A stretch of DNA of 46,098 nucleotides, taken from positions 1 to 46,098 of the forward strand of contig SVGI01000004.1 in assembly GCA_015056385.1 (NCBI GenBank), written 5' to 3'. Numbering within the stretch: the first letter of the stretch is position 1; every line of letters starts with the position of its first letter. Shown piece by piece: positions 17,016 to 25,647 of the stretch. The DNA comes from Clostridiales bacterium (GTDB lineage Bacteria; Bacillota; Clostridia; HGM11327). A model generated the notes under the pieces. That model did not search any database. It was not told the DNA's origin and worked only from the letters and a program-made list of their open reading frames with translations. The position numbers and the translations under genes were made by a program.

Positions 17016-17918
17016 TTATACAGAGGGGAGTGTGAATACCGAAAGTACGAATAAATATATCGCAATTACGGCAACAGCGCTTATAAACAGGGAAAAAACC
17101 GTAAGATAACGCAAAAGATTTATTTGCCTTACAGAAAGTGAAGTATCGCCCTTGTGATCCCATGCATATACCATTCTGCGGAGGTTATCACTGCAGCGCA
17201 GACATATTTTCTTTTCCTTTGATTTATCTGCCTTTATGCCCATTACCCACTTAAACGCAAGTATAATGATGTTAAGCATAAGATATGCAGGATAAGAAAG
17301 TATAGCCGTAAGCCTGCCCGCGAATACAAGGTATCCGTGGGTAAGTATGCGTCTGTCGTTTACGTAAATACCTCTTAGGGCAAGTATAAGGTAAACGGCA
17401 AGAAGAGAAAAAACATATTTTTCAGGGCAAAGCATACCTATAATAACAGGGGTAATTATAAATTCTCCGCATATTTTTACCACAGCACCGCTTATTACGC
17501 TGTAATAGTTTGAGGGTACAATTTTATCTGTGTTGGGAATAAGCAGCTCGTCAATACAGCGTATAATATATCCGTCTGAATTGTGAATAATGCCCTTGCG
17601 TATTTTTTTGAGTGCGCCCATAAGCTGGCCTGCCTTTGAAAAAAAGCAGCCGCAGATTATGAAAAACACCCTGTACACGATTTTGTATTGAGATTTAACA
17701 ACATAAATGGACAATATCTCGCACATTAAAAAAGCCGCAATACATACAAATAACGTAATAAACGCGCCCTTATACACCAACGAGGAGTAAGTGGATTTTT
17801 TTTCGAATCTTAATGATGCCTTTACCGCAATATCCCTGGGTAAAGCAAAAAACGGCTTAAGCAAAAAGCCGAATATAAGGTTTAAGGTAAAGCCTACCAG
17901 TATGTAAAATGAACTCAT
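17016..17918 (-). CDS. CobD/CbiB-like membrane protein with degenerate motifs
   Basis: A 300-residue protein with about five to six membrane segments. I align it by eye to CobD/CbiB (adenosylcobinamide-phosphate synthase): N-terminal GFTLNLIFG (CbiB ...LDFIIGDP), GAVVKICGEFIITPVI (CbiB VVETVAENTVDGIIAPLF), a middle AGRLTAILSYPAYLML (PARLxxLL), and C-terminal KGDTSLSVRQINLLRYL (GDxxxxISVDDIxRTIRL). The conserved AEN...DG, DSMVGY and DDVAN signatures of active enzymes are missing, so cobalamin synthesis is doubtful. The ATG overlaps the kinase stop (ATGA), so it is co-expressed with the two-component system. It might be a sensor partner or transporter. The homology is tentative. Confidence 0.7.
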   Translation of the reverse strand: MSSFYILVGFTLNLIFGFLLKPFFALPRDIAVKASLRFEKKSTYSSLVYKGAFITLFVCIAAFLMCEILSIYVVKSQYKIVYRVFFIICGCFFSKAGQLMGALKKIRKGIIHNSDGYIIRCIDELLIPNTDKIVPSNYYSVISGAVVKICGEFIITPVIIGMLCPEKYVFSLLAVYLILALRGIYVNDRRILTHGYLVFAGRLTAILSYPAYLMLNIIILAFKWVMGIKADKSKEKKICLRCSDNLRRMVYAWDHKGDTSLSVRQINLLRYLTVFSLFISAVAVIAIYLFVLSVFTLPSV

Positions 17919-19201
17919 TTATTATCCTCGCCTAAAGTGAAAATAATCGAAAGACCGCCTCTTTCATTATTTTTTGCCGAAATTACTCCGTTGTGTGCCT
18001 CTACTATACTCTTGCATATTGCAAGTCCAAGACCTGCAACATGTCGGCTGCTGTCAGAGGTATAAAAGGGGTCAAAAAGCTTTTGGAGCTTTTCCTCACT
18101 TACACCGCCCCCGTTATCTGAAACCTCAAACACACCGTTGTTACAGAGAATCTGAATGCTTGTGTGCTGTGATGAGGAATGCCTTATGCTGTTGTTTATT
18201 ATGTTTGAAAAAACACGCTTTATCTGTGCGTTATCTATGCGGAGAATACAGTCGTTCCCTATAAAGTCCACGGAAAACTCCGCGTTTTTAAGAATCGGGT
18301 CCTCTGAAAACTCGGATTCTATTTCACGGCAAAGCTCAAATGCGGATATTTTAGTGAATATCATGGTATGCTCTCTGTTATACGAAAGGTACATATCAAC
18401 GTCGTCTATAAGGGACTGTATATGATGCGCACGTGAATAAATAATCTGTATGTATTTTCGCTTTACATCGTCGGGAAGGTCCTTCTTTTCCAGACGCTCC
18501 GCATATCCCATAACAGAGGTAAGAGGTGTTTTTATATCATGTGATATAGAGGCAATTACCTTCTTTTTTTCTTCATCCTTGGCCTTCAGCCTTGCGGTAA
18601 GCTCTGCAAATCTCTGGGAAATCCAGCCTATTTCATCGTTCCTGTTCACACCGCTGGGGATTACACCCTTTTCGTAAAGCTCCATATCCGTTTTAAGCCT
18701 TAGAAGCGGCTTTACCAGCCTTGTGTATATGTACACTATAACAAAAAGATAGATTACGGATATAACGATAGCCTCTGTAATAATGAGATTTTTTATGGGT
18801 GTAAAGCTTATGATGCTTTCTATATCGAAGGTTCCCATGGCAACGGTAACAGAAACCGAATAAACCCCGTCTGCAGCCTGTACGGGGAACGAACGGGAAA
18901 TAGGGTAAAAAACGTTCTCGGGAAGCTTGTCGTGCATAAGCACGTCCTGCCCGAGGCTGTTGGTTACTGTTACGCGTATATTATTCTCATCGGCGTATTG
19001 CTTAAGGCTTTCTTTTATATCCCCGCTATTGCAAAGGGGAAGTATTTCATTATTTATTGAATCACGAAGCTCAAGCTGCGTCTGCTCTACGGATTCTCTT
19101 ATATCCTTTGGTAAAAAGGCGGATATGTATATAAGCAAAACCGCTATATTCAAAAGAGATATAAGCAATACTGCCAGAGGTAATTTGTGTCTTAACTGCA
19201 T
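17915..19201 (-). CDS. Sensor histidine kinase with HAMP domain
   Basis: This 428-residue kinase has a membrane helix (about 8-28), an extracytoplasmic sensor of about 100 residues, a second helix (about 138-160) and a HAMP region. HisKA follows with phospho-acceptor SISHDIKTPLTSVMGY. The ATPase domain has an N box (NIINNSIRHSS), G1 (DNGGGVSEEKL) and G2 (GLGLAICKSIVEAHNG). It would autophosphorylate and pass phosphate to the OmpR-type regulator encoded just upstream. It overlaps the CobD-like gene by four bases. The signal is unknown; the outer domain matches no family I recognise. Confidence 0.94.
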   Translation of the reverse strand: MQLRHKLPLAVLLISLLNIAVLLIYISAFLPKDIRESVEQTQLELRDSINNEILPLCNSGDIKESLKQYADENNIRVTVTNSLGQDVLMHDKLPENVFYPISRSFPVQAADGVYSVSVTVAMGTFDIESIISFTPIKNLIITEAIVISVIYLFVIVYIYTRLVKPLLRLKTDMELYEKGVIPSGVNRNDEIGWISQRFAELTARLKAKDEEKKKVIASISHDIKTPLTSVMGYAERLEKKDLPDDVKRKYIQIIYSRAHHIQSLIDDVDMYLSYNREHTMIFTKISAFELCREIESEFSEDPILKNAEFSVDFIGNDCILRIDNAQIKRVFSNIINNSIRHSSSQHTSIQILCNNGVFEVSDNGGGVSEEKLQKLFDPFYTSDSSRHVAGLGLAICKSIVEAHNGVISAKNNERGGLSIIFTLGEDNK

Positions 19202-19213
19202 AGTAAAAAGTTT

Positions 19214-19903
19214 TTATTCTGCCTTGTTGTGCTTACCGTTTACAAATTTGTACCCTACACCCCAAACAGTTTTGATATAATCGGAATTTTTATCAAGCTT
19301 ATTTCGCAAACCGTTTATGTTTACGGCAACAGTACCTATATCTCCGTACTCACCGCCCCATACACCCTTGAAAATCTGTTCTCTTGTTAAAACAGTACCG
19401 CTGTTTTCACTCATAAATGAAAGAAGCTGGAATTCTCTTGTGGATAAAAGTATTTTTTCCCCGCAGAGGAATACCTCCATAGTATCCTTGTTTATAACAA
19501 TATCACCTACTGAAAGAATATCGTCGTTGTTGGAGCGCTCCTCACGCCTTAGGTGCGCCTTTATACGTGCGGTAAGCTCTTCAACAACAAAGGGCTTTGT
19601 TATGTAGTCGTCCCCGCCGGCGTTAAGCCCCTCAATAGTATCGGGAGTACTGCTTTTTGCGGTGAGAAACAAAATAGGACATTTCGTTTTTTTACGTAAA
19701 ATACTGCAAAGCTCTATTCCGCTCATATCAGGGAGCATAATATCGAGAACTATAAGGGATATAACGCTGTCTGCCTCCTCAAATGCACGTACAGCGTCTG
19801 CCGCATTATGGGCGGTTATACAGCTTATACCCTCCTCCTCAAGAGCGTCGGCTATAAGCCCTGCAATATCTATATCATCGTCAACTATAAGAACCTTTTG
19901 CAT
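19214..19903 (-). CDS. OmpR/PhoB-type response regulator
   Basis: 229 residues: receiver domain (1-120) with acidic pocket DDD at 8-10, phospho-acceptor D54 in VLDIMLPDMSG, Thr in LTAK and Lys103 in TKPF. A winged-helix DNA-binding domain (about 130-225) follows, ending GVGYKFVNGKHNK. The ATG follows AGGAG located inside the end of the DUF2284 gene, one base past its TGA, indicating coupled translation. Its cognate kinase is the next gene. Targets are unknown; self-regulation is likely but unproven. Confidence 0.95.
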   Translation of the reverse strand: MQKVLIVDDDIDIAGLIADALEEEGISCITAHNAADAVRAFEEADSVISLIVLDIMLPDMSGIELCSILRKKTKCPILFLTAKSSTPDTIEGLNAGGDDYITKPFVVEELTARIKAHLRREERSNNDDILSVGDIVINKDTMEVFLCGEKILLSTREFQLLSFMSENSGTVLTREQIFKGVWGGEYGDIGTVAVNINGLRNKLDKNSDYIKTVWGVGYKFVNGKHNKAE

Positions 19904-19904
19904 A

Positions 19905-20453
19905 TCAATTCTCCTTTTTAAGTAAGTAGCAGCTTGTATAGGTAATGGTAAGCGGGCCGTAATAATATGGAATATCGGAAAGCTCGCACACCTTGCTTAC
20001 CCATAAGCCGTATGCCTCCATGGATATAATAGCCTTGTCAGGAAATCTGCAGGGCTCCGGGTAAGCGCATTTTTCGCATACGGTGCAGGTGCCTGCGCCT
20101 AAAGGAAGCACGTTACCGTAGGATTCCTTAAGAAAGTCTGCCAGAGCCTGAAAGCTTTCCTTATGCTTTTTTGCTGTATCGGCAATGCTTTCAAAATCAA
20201 AATCATCCTCTTTTGTACCTGTTGTCTGCACTATTATACCGAAATCGTATTCCTTAAGCTTTGCTGCGCCCTCCTCAAGAGTACCGCACGCAGGCGGACA
20301 GCACCAATTCCTGCCGTAGCTTTGACATCTGTCTGCGCTGCACATTTCCCTAACCTCAGGCATTAAAACAAGAGCCTCAAGATTTAGGGGACCGGCGCTG
20401 CTAAAACCGAATTTTATGGCATTTTCAATATGCTTATCAACGTGGTATTTCAT
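19905..20453 (-). CDS. DUF2284 cysteine-rich metal-binding protein
   Basis: This 182-residue protein has two cysteine groups: MCSADRCQSYGRNWCCPPACG (near 37-57) and GTCTVCEKCAYPEPCRFP (near 121-138). This is the DUF2284 pattern, predicted to bind metal, probably iron-sulfur clusters. No enzymatic role is established. It is the first gene of the four-gene operon with a two-component system and CobD-like protein, so it may take part in sensing a metal, redox state or corrinoid; that is inference. Confidence 0.88.
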   Translation of the reverse strand: MKYHVDKHIENAIKFGFSSAGPLNLEALVLMPEVREMCSADRCQSYGRNWCCPPACGTLEEGAAKLKEYDFGIIVQTTGTKEDDFDFESIADTAKKHKESFQALADFLKESYGNVLPLGAGTCTVCEKCAYPEPCRFPDKAIISMEAYGLWVSKVCELSDIPYYYGPLTITYTSCYLLKKEN

Positions 20454-20489
20454 AATACTTCTCCAATAACGGTATCAAGGATATAGTCA

Positions 20490-20518
20490 ATTATATCACG
20501 CAATCAAGGGGTGTGCAA
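20490..20518 (-). promoter_or_regulatory. Promoter for DUF2284/two-component operon
   Basis: Minus strand TTGCAC (20518-20513), 17 bases, TATAAT (20495-20490), about 37 bases before the ATG. Confidence 0.6.
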
Positions 20519-20544
20519 TATTTCATAGTATTAAGAAATATTTA

Positions 20545-20573
20545 TTTACAAACAGAAACTTATTTAATATAAT
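20545..20573 (+). promoter_or_regulatory. Promoter for GH4 gene
   Basis: TTTACA (20545-20550), 17 bases, TATAAT (20568-20573). Transcription would begin about 20580, leaving a short leader. Confidence 0.65.
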
Positions 20574-20601
20574 AAATGCAAACCACTATGGAGGATTTAA
20601 A

Positions 20602-21921
20602 ATGAAGCTGACTTTTATGGGTGCGGGAAGCACAGTATTTGCAAGAAACGTTATAGGCGATTGCTTATGCTCAGAGGCGCTGAGGGACAGTGTTTTTGCA
20701 CTTTACGATATTGATGCAAAAAGGCTTGAGGAAAGTAAGGTTATACTCGAAGCTATAAGAAAAGCAAAGGGCGGTTTTGGTAAAATAGAATGCTACTGCG
20801 GTGTTGAAAACAGAAAAGACGCTTTGAGAGGTGCTGATTTTGTTGTTAATGCCATTCAGGTAGGTCTTTACGACCCATGTACAATTATAGACTTTGAAGT
20901 CCCCAAAAAGTACGGCTTAAGGCAGACTATTGCAGATACGTTGGGTATAGGCGGTATAATGCGCGCCTTGCGTACAATCCCCGTATTGCGTGATTTTGCA
21001 AGGGATATGGAGGAGGTTTGCCCCAACGCTCTTTTCCTTAACTACACAAACCCCATGGCGATGCTTACGGGCTTTATGCTCAGATACACAGGTGTTAAAA
21101 CGGTTGGCCTTTGCCACAGCGTTCAGGTATGCTCTGCAGGTCTTTTGGATCTTCTTGGCATGCAGGATAAGATTGAGGGAAGAAAGGAGCTTATTGCAGG
21201 TATCAACCATATGGGCTGGCTTCTTGAAATCAAGGATAAAAACGGTGTGGACCTTTACCCCGAAATCAAGGCTCGTGTTGAAGAGTACGTAAAGCAGGAT
21301 GTTTATTACGACAGAGTAAGGCTTGATTATATCCGTAATTTCGGTTATTATTGCACAGAATCAAGCGAGCATAACGCCGAATACAATATGTTCTATATAA
21401 AGAGTAAATATCCCGAGCTTATTGAAAAATTCAATATTCCTCTTGATGAATATATCCGCAGGTGTAAGCTTCAGATAAGCTTATGGAAGGATGAATACGA
21501 AACCATGCTTGAAAAGGGCGTAAAGGAGCATACACGCTCCAATGAATACGCCTCATGGATAATGGAGGCTATTGTTACAGGTAAGCCCATACAGATAGGC
21601 GGAAACGTTCTTAATACAGGCCACCTTATTACAAACCTTCCCGAGAATGCCTGTGTTGAGGTGCCCTGCCTTGTAAACGGCTACGGCGTACAGCCCTGCA
21701 GAGTTGGGGCTCTCCCTGTACAGTGCGCGGCTATGAATATGACAAACATCAACGTTCAGCTTCTCACAATAGAGGCGGCTGTAACGCAAAAGAAGGAGCA
21801 TATTTATCAGGCTGCAATGCTCGATCCCCATACGGGAAGCGAGCTTGATATTGATTCTATCAAGAAAATGGTTGACGAGCTTATTGAGGCTCACGGCGAT
21901 TATTTGCCTAAGTATAACTGA
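20602..21921 (+). CDS. melA: GH4 glycosidase, alpha-galactosidase-type
   Basis: This 439-residue GH4 enzyme cleaves glycosides by NAD+-dependent oxidation and elimination with a divalent metal, in the cytoplasm. The NAD-binding site is FMGAGST (5-11). The family motif is FLNYTNPMAM (N147-P151), and the metal ligands are in GLCHSVQ (C171, H172) and INHMGWLLEI (near 204). The sequence is closest in style to MelA-like alpha-galactosidases and alpha-glucuronidases; the precise sugar cannot be settled here. ATG follows GGAGG. It is monocistronic between a promoter and a terminator. No PTS or ABC sugar transporter is adjacent. Confidence 0.9.
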   Translation: MKLTFMGAGSTVFARNVIGDCLCSEALRDSVFALYDIDAKRLEESKVILEAIRKAKGGFGKIECYCGVENRKDALRGADFVVNAIQVGLYDPCTIIDFEVPKKYGLRQTIADTLGIGGIMRALRTIPVLRDFARDMEEVCPNALFLNYTNPMAMLTGFMLRYTGVKTVGLCHSVQVCSAGLLDLLGMQDKIEGRKELIAGINHMGWLLEIKDKNGVDLYPEIKARVEEYVKQDVYYDRVRLDYIRNFGYYCTESSEHNAEYNMFYIKSKYPELIEKFNIPLDEYIRRCKLQISLWKDEYETMLEKGVKEHTRSNEYASWIMEAIVTGKPIQIGGNVLNTGHLITNLPENACVEVPCLVNGYGVQPCRVGALPVQCAAMNMTNINVQLLTIEAAVTQKKEHIYQAAMLDPHTGSELDIDSIKKMVDELIEAHGDYLPKYN

Positions 21922-21943
21922 TACGAAATTTATAAGAGTACAA

Positions 21944-21982
21944 AAAAGCTCCGGGATATATATCTCGGAGCTTTACTTTTTT
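21944..21982 (+). terminator. Terminator after GH4 gene
   Basis: AAAGCTCCG and CGGAGCTTT (21945-21974) with an inner GATATATATC, then ACTTTTTT. A-rich sequence on the other side may let it also stop the converging EamA gene. Confidence 0.8.
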
Positions 21983-21996
21983 ATGTAGATATTTTA

Positions 21997-22920
21997 TCAG
22001 AACGGATTACACAAAAGCACAACGGATATTATTCCAAGGATAACACCTATCCACTGCTTTAAGGAAAGCCTTTCCTTGAAAAGCACGATTACTGCAAGAA
22101 GGCTTAAAACAAGTCCGCCGCCGTTTACAATGGGGAAGAATACTGCGCTGGGCATAGCGCCTGAAAGGAAAAGGTTAAGCTTGTTGTTTGCCGCAACGCA
22201 TATACCGCTTATTACCATTATAAGTATGGGAAGAAATGCAATAACGGATTTCTTATTGATAACAGCAGTGCCTTCCTTCTGTTCGTTTTGATGCACCGTA
22301 GTTTTTTTCCTGCGTATAGACTGAACTATAAAGAAAACCGTTGACGTAAGGAATGAGAAAAGGAATGCGATTACAAGAAATGCATCAAGCTCACCTTTGT
22401 ATGCGCTGTTCTGATGCCATTTCTGCATAACGCCTATAAAGCCCGTGCAAATAAATGCTGCGGCGCAATACCCCAGCCACTTAAGAGACGCCTTTTTCTG
22501 GTTGCTCTTGAAATCAACTGAGAGAATTATACATGCAACCATAAGCACAATACCTATTATCTGTACAAATGAAATGGTTTCGTTCCAGATTATTACGCCG
22601 GAAAGCGTGGGAATAAGAGTGGAAAGAGAAATAATTACAGACGTGTAGGAGAATGGCCCTACCTCAAGTGCCTGCATATTTGTTATCTGCTGGATAAGCG
22701 TTACAAGCCCGAAAAGCAGAGCAAGAAGAATTGTAAACGTAGATGCAGACATATTCGTAGAAACCACGAAGAGGCATACAGCGGCAACTATGGAAACAAT
22801 TGCGTTATAAAGCTGATATGCTCTGGTGGAGTTTTCAAATCTGTCTGTAAGAAGCTTTTTAAGCATTCCGCCTACAAGCGCGGCGGACATAGAAATTACC
22901 AGAAGAATAGGGTTGCTCAT
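21997..22920 (-). CDS. EamA/DMT-family transporter
   Basis: A roughly 307-residue protein with about ten membrane helices in two halves, the drug/metabolite transporter layout. IIWNETISFVQIIGIVLMV at the end of half one and VLFKERLSLKQWIGVILGI at the end of half two are typical EamA motifs. The ORF track starts at a TTG (22992), but the ATG at 22920 (MSNPILL) has AAAGGAAAT upstream and is preferred. The substrate is unknown. It lies next to a second EamA gene in the same direction, with a gap of 91 bases. Confidence 0.85.
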   Translation of the reverse strand: MSNPILLVISMSAALVGGMLKKLLTDRFENSTRAYQLYNAIVSIVAAVCLFVVSTNMSASTFTILLALLFGLVTLIQQITNMQALEVGPFSYTSVIISLSTLIPTLSGVIIWNETISFVQIIGIVLMVACIILSVDFKSNQKKASLKWLGYCAAAFICTGFIGVMQKWHQNSAYKGELDAFLVIAFLFSFLTSTVFFIVQSIRRKKTTVHQNEQKEGTAVINKKSVIAFLPILIMVISGICVAANNKLNLFLSGAMPSAVFFPIVNGGGLVLSLLAVIVLFKERLSLKQWIGVILGIISVVLLCNPF

Positions 22921-23011
22921 GATTTTAATTTCCTTTGCGGTTCGAGTTAGTAAATGGTTTATTATTATATCAAAAGACAATAATTTTTTCAATAAAATAT
23001 CAAAGGGGGTA

Positions 23012-23923
23012 TTACTGTATCCTATGCTCCCTTGCCCTGCGCTGGGGAAGCTGTACTAAAATAATAGCTGCAAACATAATCACACAGCCTATTATTTCGT
23101 TTAACACCATTGTTTCGTTAAGAATAATAACACCGGCTATAACTGCGAAAACAGATTCCAGGCTCATAAGGAGAGAGGCAATAGTGGGCTCTGTATGCTT
23201 CTGAGCAATTATCTGAAGCGTATAGCCCACACCACCCGAAAGAATACCGCAGTAGAGAATAGGCACAATAGCCGATACTATTTTATCCAGGCTGGGGGAT
23301 TCCGTAATAAACGCAAGTATAAACGATATTACCGCAGATGTTGCAAACTGTATTGCCGAAACCGTTACAGGGTCCCCCTTTGTGGCAAAGTGGTCACAGC
23401 AGAGAATGTGTCCGCTGAACATAAGGGCGCATATAAGTATGTAGATATCCCCGTTGGTTACTGTAAAGCCCTCCTTTACACAAAGAAGATACATTCCCAC
23501 TATTCCCAAGGCTACGGCAAGCCATACCCTTAAGGATATCTTTTTTCTGAAAATGAAAAAGCTTACTAACGGAACGAAAAGCATATACATAGCAGTTATA
23601 AAGCCTGCCTTACCTGCTGACGTGTAAACAAGGCCTATTTGCTGAAGCAGGCTTCCTGCAGTGAGAAACACGCCGCAGCATATACCGCCTATAATATTCG
23701 TTTTGCGTCTTTTTGAAGCGTCCTCAATATGTATTGGTTTGTTTTTTTTCTTCACAACAAGAGCAACAATTCCTACCATTATTGCAGAAAGCGTCATTCT
23801 CGAGGCAGCAAAGGTTATGGGCTCTATTTTATCCATACCCATACGCTGCCCTACGAAAGCCGTACCCCATATAAGGGCGGTTAATATAAGAAGTAGGTTT
23901 CCCATTATTCTTTTGTTTTTCAC
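23012..23923 (-). CDS. EamA/DMT-family transporter
   Basis: 303 residues with ten predicted helices. Signatures are ALIWGTAFVGQRMGMDKIEP at the N-terminus, LALGIVGMYLLCV near the centre and LLMSLESVFAVIAGVIILNE near 260. This is the more typical EamA type (RhaT/YdcZ superfamily) and is only distantly similar to its neighbour. The listed start is a GTG preceded by AGGAAG; an ATG six codons later (MGNLLLI) is possible. Substrate unknown, probably a metabolite or amino-acid exporter. Confidence 0.88.
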   Translation of the reverse strand: MKNKRIMGNLLLILTALIWGTAFVGQRMGMDKIEPITFAASRMTLSAIMVGIVALVVKKKNKPIHIEDASKRRKTNIIGGICCGVFLTAGSLLQQIGLVYTSAGKAGFITAMYMLFVPLVSFFIFRKKISLRVWLAVALGIVGMYLLCVKEGFTVTNGDIYILICALMFSGHILCCDHFATKGDPVTVSAIQFATSAVISFILAFITESPSLDKIVSAIVPILYCGILSGGVGYTLQIIAQKHTEPTIASLLMSLESVFAVIAGVIILNETMVLNEIIGCVIMFAAIILVQLPQRRAREHRIQ

Positions 23924-23967
23924 TAAACGAAAGCTTCCTTTCCTGCTTTGTGTATATTACGCAAAGC

Positions 23968-23979
23968 CACATTATATCA
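23968..23979 (-). promoter_or_regulatory. Extended -10 promoter for EamA gene
   Basis: Minus strand TGATATAAT with no good -35 box, about 50 bases before the start codon. Confidence 0.4.
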
Positions 23980-24064
23980 CAAAATATTATGGAATACTAC
24001 GGGGATAAGCGTTATATAAGTCCGAAATGTTTTGCGGTAACTGTGGAGCATATGTAAAAACATA

Positions 24065-25504
24065 TCAGAATCTTATAGCCAGAATACCTGCCTTAGGTAT
24101 TGTTATGGGCTTTGTAATATCAATGCTTACGCTTGAAGGTGCTATGTTATCGGGGCTTTCAAATGTGTTGTATGCGCGTATATCCTCGTTATAAAGCAAT
24201 ATACCCTCTGCACCTTGAGGTATATCTGCCCCAACTCCCTCAAGAGATATTTTAACGTCCTCACTGCAGGATACATTACATATTGTGATTAAGGTTTTAC
24301 CATCCTTTACAGATGCAGAAGCGCTTATAGAATTCTCAAAGCTATGGTTATCTGTAATAATAAGCTCAATAGCCTCACCGCCCTGATGCTCCTTATACAT
24401 GTTGAAAACGTGGTATGTGGGAGTTGTAATACAATTTTCTCCCTCTGCCAGAAACAGAGAATGTATATTGTTTACAAGCTGAGCAATGTTTGCCATTTTG
24501 ATTTTTTCGCAGTTGTTGTTAAAGACGTTAAGGGTAAGTGCGGCAGTCATAGCATCTCGCATAGTGCTTTGCTGCTCGTAAAGCTTTGCCCCCTTGCTTG
24601 GTCCGGAGCCTGCAGGGTGCCAACAACCCCATTCATCTATAACAAGCTTAAGCTTATCCTCTTGATTATTCGCGCATATAATATTCCAGTTTTTATTGAT
24701 TATTTCGTCCATTATCACGGTTTGAGAAAGCACGTCATACCATTCCTTTTGAGTAAAATTTATAACGTTACCCAAATGCCCGTAATAGCAGTGCATGGAA
24801 TATCCGTCTGCGTGTACAGAACCTAAATTTTGCGCCAAAGTATTGGTCCAATGGTAATCTGCGCCGTTTTCTCCGCACATAAAAAGGCTTACGTTAGGTG
24901 CTGTATTTTTCATCACTGTTGAATATTTGCGGTATTCGTTTGTATAGTATTCAGGGGTCATATTTCCCCCGCCACCCCAGTTTTCGTTGCCTACACCCCA
25001 ATAAGGTATGTTAAAGGGCTGTGGATGTCCGTTTTTCTCGCGTTCCATAGCAAGGGTCGTTGTGCCTTGTGGTGAAAGGCAGTAATCCATCCAGTTGCGT
25101 ATGTCCATAGGTGTTGTACTTGTAAGGTTTGCGGCAAAATATGCCTTAGCACCAACGGCCTCACAAAAATCCATAAATTCATGAGTACCAACCTCGTTTG
25201 TTTCGTATTTACCGTCCTCATTTTTCCACCAGTTGGGGCGTATGGGTCTGTTATTACCTATACCGTCGCGCCAATCATAGGTTTCGGCAAAGCACCCGCC
25301 GGGCCAACGTATAACAGGTGCCTTTATCTCGCGAAGCTTTTCAACAATATACTTTCTGAAGCCCTTTATGTTGGGGATATGAGAGCCCTTACCCACCCAG
25401 ATACCGCCGTATATGACACCCCCTATATGCTCTGTAAAATGTCCGTATATTTCGGGGGCTATTGTTGCTATTTTCTTGGGATAGAGAATATATATTTTTT
25501 TCAC
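24065..25504 (-). CDS. GH51 alpha-L-arabinofuranosidase
   Basis: This 479-residue GH51 enzyme releases terminal alpha-L-arabinofuranose from arabinan or arabinoxylan fragments. Landmarks are IYGHFTEHIGGVIYGGIWVG (19-38), RWPGGCFAETYDWRDGIG (66-83), the acid/base Glu174 in YWGVGNENWGGGG, and the nucleophile Glu291 in LVIDEWGCW. There is no signal peptide, so it acts in the cytoplasm on imported oligosaccharides. The start is a GTG with AAAGGAAA seven bases upstream. It has its own promoter. Family identity is secure; activity on arabinosides is expected, though a few GH51 members are endoglucanases. Confidence 0.95.
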   Translation of the reverse strand: MKKIYILYPKKIATIAPEIYGHFTEHIGGVIYGGIWVGKGSHIPNIKGFRKYIVEKLREIKAPVIRWPGGCFAETYDWRDGIGNNRPIRPNWWKNEDGKYETNEVGTHEFMDFCEAVGAKAYFAANLTSTTPMDIRNWMDYCLSPQGTTTLAMEREKNGHPQPFNIPYWGVGNENWGGGGNMTPEYYTNEYRKYSTVMKNTAPNVSLFMCGENGADYHWTNTLAQNLGSVHADGYSMHCYYGHLGNVINFTQKEWYDVLSQTVIMDEIINKNWNIICANNQEDKLKLVIDEWGCWHPAGSGPSKGAKLYEQQSTMRDAMTAALTLNVFNNNCEKIKMANIAQLVNNIHSLFLAEGENCITTPTYHVFNMYKEHQGGEAIELIITDNHSFENSISASASVKDGKTLITICNVSCSEDVKISLEGVGADIPQGAEGILLYNEDIRAYNTFESPDNIAPSSVSIDITKPITIPKAGILAIRF

Positions 25505-25568
25505 GGTAATTTCCTTTCGGGGAGAATTATTCCTGCAGATATGCGCGGTGTATGAATTTATTATGGAT

Positions 25569-25597
25569 ATTATACCATATATAGCGAAAAGCTTAAA
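25569..25597 (-). promoter_or_regulatory. Promoter for GH51 gene
   Basis: Minus strand TTTAAG, 17 bases, TATAAT with a TGG extension (25574-25569). Confidence 0.55.
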
Positions 25598-25598
25598 T

Positions 25599-25631
25599 AA
25601 AAAGAAAGCCCCTCACGCTGTGTGTGGGGCT
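25599..25631 (-). terminator. Terminator after surface-protein gene
   Basis: On the minus strand AGCCCCACAC-acagc-GTGAGGGGCT is followed by TTCTTTTT. It separates the repeat-protein gene from the GH51 gene. Confidence 0.75.
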
Positions 25632-25647
25632 GAATTATGCGCTGATT

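Noticed and set aside
17016-17918. CobD-like gene as an active cobalamin synthesis enzyme
   Set aside because: The key conserved motifs of CbiB/CobD are absent and there are no other cobalamin genes nearby.
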